A stretch of DNA of 36,289 nucleotides, taken from contig JAWLBW010000007.1 in NCBI GenBank assembly GCA_041687475.1, forward strand, positions 1 to 36,289, given 5' to 3'. Origin of the DNA: JAWLBW01 sp041687475. Lineage in GTDB: Bacteria > J088 > JAWLBW01. The notes beneath the pieces were generated by a model that made no database searches, was not told where the DNA came from, and saw only the letters and a list, made by a program, of their open reading frames with translations. A program made the position numbers and the translations under genes. Positions 31,667 through 36,289 of the stretch are shown in pieces. The first letter of the stretch is position 1. Each line of letters begins with the position of its first letter.

Positions 31667-31672
31667 ATTGTA
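31667..31672 (-). promoter_or_regulatory. -10 box of the helicase gene
   Basis: TACAAT on the minus strand; the expected start point is near 31660, right before the hairpin at 31654. No clear -35. Confidence 0.45.
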
Positions 31673-31732
31673 CCCCTGCGCCGGAAAAATACCCACCAGC
31701 CCGTATTCGGCGCTGCACGGGGATCCGTTGAT

Positions 31733-31764
31733 GGGGAGATGGTGCGAGCGGGAGAGGGGGCGAG
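31733..31764 (+). repeat. Two 16-base GA-rich units
   Basis: GGGGAGATGGTGCGAG (31733-31748) and CGGGAGAGGGGGCGAG (31749-31764). The second is identical, in inverted orientation, to 23958-23973. The rest of this 264-base divergent region also contains degenerate 7-mers (GATGGAT, CACGGAT, TATGGAT, about 31825-31845). Confidence 0.65.
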
Positions 31765-31860
31765 CAGTGCAGCACGGGTGCACGTGTGTGGCCGTGGCCG
31801 GTATGGATCCTGAATGGTGGCTGTGGATGGATCACGGATTATGGATTTGTGCCGGAACGG

Positions 31861-31866
31861 TATAAT
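31861..31866 (+). promoter_or_regulatory. Consensus -10 box at leaderless spacing
   Basis: TATAAT, six bases before ATG 31873. The predicted start point coincides with the A of that ATG. The -35 region is poor. Confidence 0.5.
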
Positions 31867-31872
31867 GGGGGA

Positions 31873-32877
31873 ATGTTGGCCATGCGTGTTCATAAGCCGG
31901 CCCCCATCGAAAGTTCGCCCCTGCGGGCCGACGAAGTTCCCGTGCCCGAACCCGGCCCCGGCGAGCTGCGGTTGAAGGTGACTGCCTGCGGCATCTGCCG
32001 CACCGACCTGCACGTCATCGAAGGCGAGCTGCCCTTCGGGGGAAAACCGGTAACGCCCGGCCATCAGGTCGTGGGCGTCGTCGACGAATTGGGCGCCGGC
32101 AACGAAAACGCCGGCTTCATGAAAGGCGACCGGGTCGGCGTGGCCTGGCTGCGCGAGACCTGCGGCACCTGCCGCTATTGCCGGTCGAATCGTGAAAACC
32201 TGTGCGAGAAGTCGCGGTTCACCGGATACCACCACGACGGCGGATTCGCCGAGTACGCGACGGTACCGGCGGCGTTCGCCTATCACATTCCCGATGCCTT
32301 CCTTGATGCCGAAGCCACTCCCCTTCTCTGCGCAGGTATCATCGGCTACCGCGCCCTCAAACGCAGCAACCTGGCCCCCGGGCAGAAACTGGGTATCTTC
32401 GGTTTCGGCTCATCGGCCCACATCACCACGCAGATCGCCCGCTACCGGAATTGCGAGGTGTACGTGGCCACGCGGGGTGAAAAGCACAGAGCTTTCGCGC
32501 GTGAGCTGGGCGCCGCCTGGGTGGGCGATGCATACGACACCTTCCCCGTAAAGGTCGACTCGGCCATCGTGTTCGCACCGGCGGGCGAACTGGTGCCGGC
32601 CGCCCTGCGCGCCGTCGACAAGGGTGGCACGGTCGCACTTGCCGGCATTTACATGACCGACATTCCCCCCATGAGCTACGAGCCCCATCTGTTCTACGAG
32701 AAAAATCTGCGTTCGGTAACCGCCAACACCCGCGAAGATGGACGCGAATTGCTTGCGATCGCGGCCGAAATACCGATTCACCCCACCGTCACGACCTTCC
32801 CTCTTACGCAGGCCAATGAAGCCTTGCAGAAGCTGAAGCAAGACGGATTGAACGGTACCGGCGTACTACTGCCTTGA
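31873..32877 (+). CDS. Zinc-dependent medium-chain alcohol dehydrogenase
   Basis: A 334-residue MDR-superfamily oxidoreductase. Catalytic zinc ligands: C42 (CGICRTDLH), H64 (PGHQVVG, with Gln in place of the common Glu) and C153 (PLLCAGIIGYRAL). Structural zinc: C97, C100, C103 and C111. The nucleotide-binding strand is LGIFGFGSSAH, with Ala at the third glycine, and a C-terminal tail (PLTQANEALQKLKQDGLNGTGVLLP) typical of the family. It should oxidise alcohols or reduce aldehydes; the substrate is unknown. ATG 31873 is at leaderless distance from TATAAT; ATG 31882 is the alternative. Confidence 0.9.
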   Translation: MLAMRVHKPAPIESSPLRADEVPVPEPGPGELRLKVTACGICRTDLHVIEGELPFGGKPVTPGHQVVGVVDELGAGNENAGFMKGDRVGVAWLRETCGTCRYCRSNRENLCEKSRFTGYHHDGGFAEYATVPAAFAYHIPDAFLDAEATPLLCAGIIGYRALKRSNLAPGQKLGIFGFGSSAHITTQIARYRNCEVYVATRGEKHRAFARELGAAWVGDAYDTFPVKVDSAIVFAPAGELVPAALRAVDKGGTVALAGIYMTDIPPMSYEPHLFYEKNLRSVTANTREDGRELLAIAAEIPIHPTVTTFPLTQANEALQKLKQDGLNGTGVLLP

Positions 32878-32943
32878 AGAGAGATCGCAGATCCCAGAGA
32901 AGATAGCTCTACTTTCCGCTTTCCGCGTTTTTCCATTCTCTTT

Positions 32944-33117
32944 CCTCGTTCCGGATTCCGAGTTCCGCGTTTCCATATGTCCTCGTTCCGGATTCCGCGT
33001 TCCGCGTTTCCATGTGTCCGCGTTCCGCGTTTCCATGTGTCCGCGTTCCGCGTTTCCATGTGTCCGCGTTCCGGGTTCCGCGTTCCGCGTTTCGCTTGGC
33101 TTCGCGTTTCCATGTGT
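32944..33117. repeat. Intergenic satellite built from TTCCGCG-like heptamers
   Basis: Five consecutive units each ending in TTTCCATRTGT: 37 bases (32944-32980), 37 (32981-33017), 23 (33018-33040), 23 (33041-33063) and 54 (33064-33117). Within the units the 7-mers TTCCGCG, TTCCGGA and TTCCGAG are repeated. A decayed copy precedes them (about 32915-32943). Open frames on both strands read as 7-residue repeats, a result of the 7-base period, and are not believed to be genes. Confidence 0.85.
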
Positions 33118-33147
33118 TGCGGGAGGCATTCCGTACCCGTTTCCACG

Positions 33148-33153
33148 TATAAT
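33148..33153 (+). promoter_or_regulatory. -10 box for the methionine aminopeptidase gene
   Basis: TATAAT, about 80 bases before ATG 33236, immediately downstream of the satellite. No -35 at the usual distance. Confidence 0.45.
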
Positions 33154-33235
33154 GATACCTTTGGTTTCAGCAACAGCTTCTTAGATGCGGGCACGCGCGG
33201 CGCACTACGGCCGCGGCCCGGCAGGGGGAAAGCAG

Positions 33236-34165
33236 ATGGTCGGAAGAAACGATCCGTGTTGGTGCGGCAGCGGCGCCAAGTACAAGAAATGCCACTACAG
33301 CTCCGACCAGGCGCAGGGCGGCCCACCCGCAGCGGCGACAGCGACGACCGGCGGCAAGCCGGTGAAGACGCCCGAGGAAATGGAAGGCATGCGACGCGCC
33401 GGCGCCTTCAACGGCGAACTCATGGACTTCATTCGTCCCTACGTAAAGCCTGGCATCAATACCGAGGAAATCAACAAGCTGGTGCACCAGTACACCCTCG
33501 ACCATGGTCACAAACCGGCCACCCTCGGCTACCACGGATTTCCCAAATCGCTGTGCACCTCCATCAACAACGTCGTCTGCCATGGAATTCCGTCGCCCGG
33601 CGATGTGCTCAAGGAAGGCGACATCGTAAACCTTGACCTCACGACGATTGTCGACGGCTACTACGGCGACTCGTCGGAAACGTACTTCGTGGGCGAGGTA
33701 AGCGCCGAAGCCCGCAAGGTGACCGAGGTAGCGGCGCGTGGCCTGCTGCTCGGCATCGAGGCCGTGCGGCCGGGGCATACGCTGCGCCATATTGCCGAGG
33801 CCATTCAGCCCTACGTCGAATCGCAGGGGTGCTCGGTGGTGCGCGACTATACCGGACACGGTATCGGCCGGGTCTTTCACGAGAAGGGCTTCAGCGTCAT
33901 GCATCACGTGACCCGCGAAGCGGGCAGGTTCGTGTTGCGCCCGGGCATGACGTTCACCATTGAACCCATGGTGAACCTGGGCGACTGGCGCGTAACCACC
34001 GACAAGGACGACGGGTGGACGGTGCGCACGCGCGACGGCTCGCTGTCGGCCCAGTTCGAGCACACCGTCATGGTTACGCAGGACGGCGTCGAAGTGCTTA
34101 CCATGACGCCCTCGCAGCGCGCCGCCGGCCAACGACTCATCGTGGCCGGACTCGAGCTGGCTTGA
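33236..34165 (+). CDS. map: Type I methionine aminopeptidase with N-terminal SEC-C motif
   Basis: A 309-residue enzyme that removes the initiator methionine. The N-terminus carries a SEC-C zinc motif (GRNDPCWCGSGAKYKKCH, C8, C10, C19, H20), a known accessory of some bacterial type I enzymes. A Pro/Ala/Thr-rich linker follows. The catalytic domain (about 44-295) has all five metal ligands: D134 (NLDLTT), D145 (YGDSSETY), H208 (TGHGIG), E243 (TIEPM) and E275 (QFEHT). ATG 33236 is selected because AGGGGGAAAG precedes it and the SEC-C motif begins at residue 3. Confidence 0.95.
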   Translation: MVGRNDPCWCGSGAKYKKCHYSSDQAQGGPPAAATATTGGKPVKTPEEMEGMRRAGAFNGELMDFIRPYVKPGINTEEINKLVHQYTLDHGHKPATLGYHGFPKSLCTSINNVVCHGIPSPGDVLKEGDIVNLDLTTIVDGYYGDSSETYFVGEVSAEARKVTEVAARGLLLGIEAVRPGHTLRHIAEAIQPYVESQGCSVVRDYTGHGIGRVFHEKGFSVMHHVTREAGRFVLRPGMTFTIEPMVNLGDWRVTTDKDDGWTVRTRDGSLSAQFEHTVMVTQDGVEVLTMTPSQRAAGQRLIVAGLELA

Positions 34166-34241
34166 TCTACGAAATTTCAGGGCATAGTGCCCCGCGTCAA
34201 CTTTCCTAACGCTCTGCGTCGCAAGAAGTCTGCATTCGGGT

Positions 34242-34271
34242 TTGCAGCCGGCACGGTAATGGGAGTATGCT
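34242..34271 (+). promoter_or_regulatory. Promoter of the TatT-like gene
   Basis: TTGCAG (34242-34247), 18-base spacer, TATGCT (34266-34271), upstream of GGGAGGT and ATG 34297. Confidence 0.45.
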
Positions 34272-34296
34272 GATGGCGACAAATCGGGAGGTCGCC

Positions 34297-35109
34297 ATGA
34301 AAGCTTATGTGCGTAGCGTTACGGCCCTGCTGGCCGTTCTGTTGCTTACCGCACTGCCGGCAACGGCCAGGGGGGCAGACGTTCAATCCTTACTGCGGCA
34401 GGCCGATCGCATCGAATGGTCGCAGATGACCAATCCGGCGGTCGTCAAGAAGCACCTTGATCTGTACCTGCAGGCAACCAAGGCCGACCCCAACAACCTG
34501 CACGCCCACCTGCGCGCCTGTGAAATGGCCTACTATGCATGGCGCCTCGAAACCGATTCGAAAGCCAGGCTGGCCGTAGCCAAGGTGGCCCTGGCAATGG
34601 CCAAAAAGGCAACGCAGCTTGACCCCAAGAGCGCCGCGGCCTGGTACTGGCTCGGATCGCACTACGCCGTCATCGGGTTGACGCAGGGTGTGTTGAACAG
34701 CCTGCAGCTCATTCCCGAAGGCAAGAAGTCGTACGATCAATCCATTGCCCTCGACCCTTCGTATCGCAAAGGCACCGCCATTGCCAACCTGGCCCGCGTG
34801 TACATGGTCGTGCCCGGCTTTCCCATGAGCATCGGCGACGTCGACAAGGCCACGCAGATGTTGAACGACGGCTATCGCGCCAACCCCGACAGTACGTACT
34901 TCCCGCTTTACCTGGCCGACCTTGCGTGGAGCCAGGGTTATGAGGATGCCGCCCTGAAGTACCTGCAGGACGTGCTCGACAAACCCGACGGCAAGAACGA
35001 CTACACGATTCTCGTGAATCAGGTCAACCGCCGCAAGGCCCGCGACATGATGGCCCTCATCAAGAGCGGCGCCAAGCGCGACCGGTTCAACGACGTGCTG
35101 TCCGATTGA
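34297..35109 (+). CDS. Exported TPR protein, TatT-like
   Basis: A 270-residue protein with a signal peptide (about 1-27, AVLLLTALPATARGA) and an all-helical TPR-like body. The segments ALAMAKKATQLDPKSAAAWYWLGSHYAVIG and GVLNSLQLIPEGKKSYDQSIALDPSY, then LARVYMVVPGFPMSIGDVDKATQML, resemble the TatT component family, periplasmic or lipid-anchored TPR proteins associated with TRAP transport in some spirochaetes. No TRAP transporter genes are adjacent, so a transport role is inference. GGGAGGT before ATG 34297 sets the start (ATG 34267 and 34273 are in frame but lack a ribosome site). Confidence 0.72.
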   Translation: MKAYVRSVTALLAVLLLTALPATARGADVQSLLRQADRIEWSQMTNPAVVKKHLDLYLQATKADPNNLHAHLRACEMAYYAWRLETDSKARLAVAKVALAMAKKATQLDPKSAAAWYWLGSHYAVIGLTQGVLNSLQLIPEGKKSYDQSIALDPSYRKGTAIANLARVYMVVPGFPMSIGDVDKATQMLNDGYRANPDSTYFPLYLADLAWSQGYEDAALKYLQDVLDKPDGKNDYTILVNQVNRRKARDMMALIKSGAKRDRFNDVLSD

Positions 35110-35121
35110 AAAAACCCATCG

Positions 35122-35149
35122 TTGACTGACGCACCGGTCCCTTTATACG
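35122..35149 (+). promoter_or_regulatory. Promoter of the membrane-anchored unknown
   Basis: TTGACT (35122-35127), 16-base spacer, TATACG (35144-35149), 50 bases before ATG 35200. A partial dyad (GTGACCG...CGGTTCAC, 35150-35168) lies just downstream. Confidence 0.55.
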
Positions 35150-35199
35150 TGACCGTTCACCGGTTCACGCGCAGACACGGCGCGACGCCGCGGTAAGCC

Positions 35200-35775
35200 A
35201 TGCAAGAAAACCTGGAAACTCGCCTGCTGTCGGCACTGCTTGCCGTGATTACCGGGTTTCTGTTCTCCGAACTCGCAAACTTTCTCAGGCGAAGAAGAGA
35301 TGAAAAGCGAGAAAACCGGTCTATTCGCCGCCTCCTGCACTTGGAACAGAACCGTAACCGCGAGCTGCTCCACACATATTGGCATACGGTGAAAACGAGC
35401 AGGCTCCAGCGGCTCGGCGAGCAAGACCTCTATGGGCACGCGGCACTCGGCCAGGCAATCATCGAACTGCCTTTTCCCCGAATGAGCCGCGAGGCCTGGG
35501 GCAGTAACCTGGGAAAGGTTGCACGAGCCCTGAACCCGACGGAACTGCAGAATGCCTGGAACCACTATGAGGTAGTGCAGCAGTTGGCCGAAATTCGAGC
35601 GCACATGGCCGTTCTCGATCAGAACATCAGGAACGCATCCAGAGAAACCGAGCGCACATCGCCTACCGTGGCGTTGCTGGAACGAACGATTCAATTCGAT
35701 GCCGGCGCCGAGCACCTGGTCGACCGGTTTCAGGCTCTCATTGAACAGCAGTTGGAGGCGTTGCCACCCGCTTGA
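35200..35775 (+). CDS. Hypothetical protein with N-terminal membrane anchor
   Basis: A 191-residue protein. One hydrophobic segment (about 8-26, LLSALLAVITGFLFSELA) is followed by a basic stop (RRRRDEKRENR) and a helical, charged cytoplasmic domain. The absence of long hydrophobic stretches afterwards suggests a single-pass protein with the bulk in the cytoplasm. I do not recognise a family. The ribosome site (GGTAAG) is weak but the start follows a plausible promoter. It may be one operon-like unit of its own: the next gene has its own promoter. Confidence 0.65.
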   Translation: MQENLETRLLSALLAVITGFLFSELANFLRRRRDEKRENRSIRRLLHLEQNRNRELLHTYWHTVKTSRLQRLGEQDLYGHAALGQAIIELPFPRMSREAWGSNLGKVARALNPTELQNAWNHYEVVQQLAEIRAHMAVLDQNIRNASRETERTSPTVALLERTIQFDAGAEHLVDRFQALIEQQLEALPPA

Positions 35776-35812
35776 ATGCTGCAGAAAATCCGCAGGCGCC
35801 GACTGCCGTCGA

Positions 35813-35842
35813 TTGATTACGCAAAGGCTCCTTCAGTAGAAT
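35813..35842 (+). promoter_or_regulatory. Promoter of the FHA gene at leaderless spacing
   Basis: TTGATT (35813-35818), 18-base spacer, TAGAAT (35837-35842), six bases before ATG 35849. This is the best-supported leaderless candidate, as both hexamers are present. Confidence 0.6.
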
Positions 35843-35848
35843 AACTTC

Positions 35849-36289
35849 ATGGCAGCCAACGAAACCCTGCCCGGAAGCAGTGCGACGCGGGAAACCGGCC
35901 CGATACCCGGTAACCTGCGGGTCGCGCTCACGGGTGCCGACGGTGCGGTGCATCGACTCGAACGCACACCCTTGACCATCGGCCGCCGCGACAGCGATAT
36001 CAACATCGCTCACTCGACGGTATCGGTTCGCCACGCGATTATCGAACGCACGACCGACGGTTTCGTGCTGTTGGACCGAGCCAGCACAAACGGAACGTTC
36101 GTAAACGGCAAGCGGGTGACCGCGAAGCTTCTCGAAAACCTCGACGAGGTGCGCTTCGGCTCGGCCGTGTTTTCGTTCAGCCTGCTCGATACCCGTTACG
36201 ATGTAGGTGAAGGGGCTCTGTCGCTCCTTGATACCGCTCCCGAGTCGACCCTTCTGCTTGGCGGCCCGCCGACCGTCGACGAGCTTTCG
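35849..36289 (+). CDS. FHA-domain protein (partial, runs off the window)
   Basis: 147 residues are visible with no stop before the edge. An FHA domain covers about residues 25-120: LTIGRRDSDINIAHSTVSVRHAIIER, then LLDRASTNGTFVNGKRV and DEVRFGSAVFSF. The Arg in IGRR, the Ser in STVSVRH and the TNG(T) of STNGTF are the phosphothreonine-binding residues. The protein continues with a low-complexity linker (APESTLLLGGPPTVDELS), so a second domain may follow beyond the window. It starts without a ribosome site, at leaderless spacing from its promoter. Confidence 0.85.
   Translation, partial: MAANETLPGSSATRETGPIPGNLRVALTGADGAVHRLERTPLTIGRRDSDINIAHSTVSVRHAIIERTTDGFVLLDRASTNGTFVNGKRVTAKLLENLDEVRFGSAVFSFSLLDTRYDVGEGALSLLDTAPESTLLLGGPPTVDELS

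Noticed and set aside
32944..33117. Possible CRISPR array
   Set aside because: Units are directly adjacent with no unique spacers, unit lengths vary, and no cas genes are present.
32866..33326. Minus-strand frames with repeated RNADTWKRGT-like peptides
   Set aside because: The repeats result from the 7-base period of the DNA satellite, which gives a 7-residue period in every frame; no ribosome site.

Overview
The window is GC-rich bacterial chromosome with dense, mostly housekeeping gene content. It suggests a Gram-negative, deltaproteobacterial-type organism (Myxococcota, Desulfobacterota or an uncultivated relative). Three things point there: the MglB/MglA pair closely resembles the Myxococcus proteins as I know them; the block rpmE-prfA-prmC-murA-hisG-hisD-hisB-hisH-hisA-hisF is an order familiar from Geobacter-like genomes; and lipoprotein, choice-of-anchor-D, HD-GYP and SEC-C/MetAP proteins are all present. 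The species assignment is inference; no rRNA is present.

Layout. 1-3675 (+): end of an unknown gene, a YdcF/SanA-type DUF218 protein, a family 5 uracil-DNA glycosylase and a large secreted lipoprotein with BNR-like repeats, a choice-of-anchor D domain and an interrupted FnIII-like domain. 3676-4123: gene-free, with a terminator and a very long hairpin. 4124-10644 (+): murJ, a membrane protein with a degenerate GGDEF domain, an HD-GYP phosphodiesterase and a DUF4438 protein. 10698-23274 (-): one long leftward block of translation, cell-wall and histidine genes, then bioF, a small orphan ORF, a degenerate lipoamide-dehydrogenase-like flavoprotein and a class V aminotransferase. 23415-23819 (-): a GxxExxY protein. 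24014-28630 (+): dcd, a CPBP membrane protease, mglB-mglA and a membrane-bound chemoreceptor. 28803-29808 (+): a Fur-box promoter, a 47-codon ORF and a methyltransferase. 29971-31608 (-): a DEAD-box helicase with DbpA-type C-terminus. 31873-36289 (+): alcohol dehydrogenase, a satellite repeat, SEC-C methionine aminopeptidase, a TatT-like periplasmic protein, a membrane-anchored unknown and a truncated FHA protein.

How the genes work together. The leftward block couples ribosome and release-factor genes (L31, RF1, PrmC methylating RF1) to MurA and to most of histidine biosynthesis (HisG, D, B, H, A, F); HisC, HisI, HisE and HisZ are not in the window. MurA and MurJ both serve peptidoglycan synthesis. 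The degenerate-GGDEF protein and HD-GYP enzyme are adjacent and probably belong to cyclic-di-GMP signalling. MglA/MglB form a GTPase/GAP polarity switch next to a chemoreceptor.

Most striking non-coding signals: a terminator-like hairpin with seven Us at the very 5' end of the helicase transcript; a near-consensus Fur box on a strong promoter in front of a micro-ORF; a perfect CRP-type palindrome upstream of mglB; several promoters whose -10 box lies 5-6 bases before an ATG, implying leaderless mRNAs; and two families of intergenic repeats (7-base and 16-base units). I did not find a clear defence island, prophage, CRISPR array, tRNA or insertion sequence.
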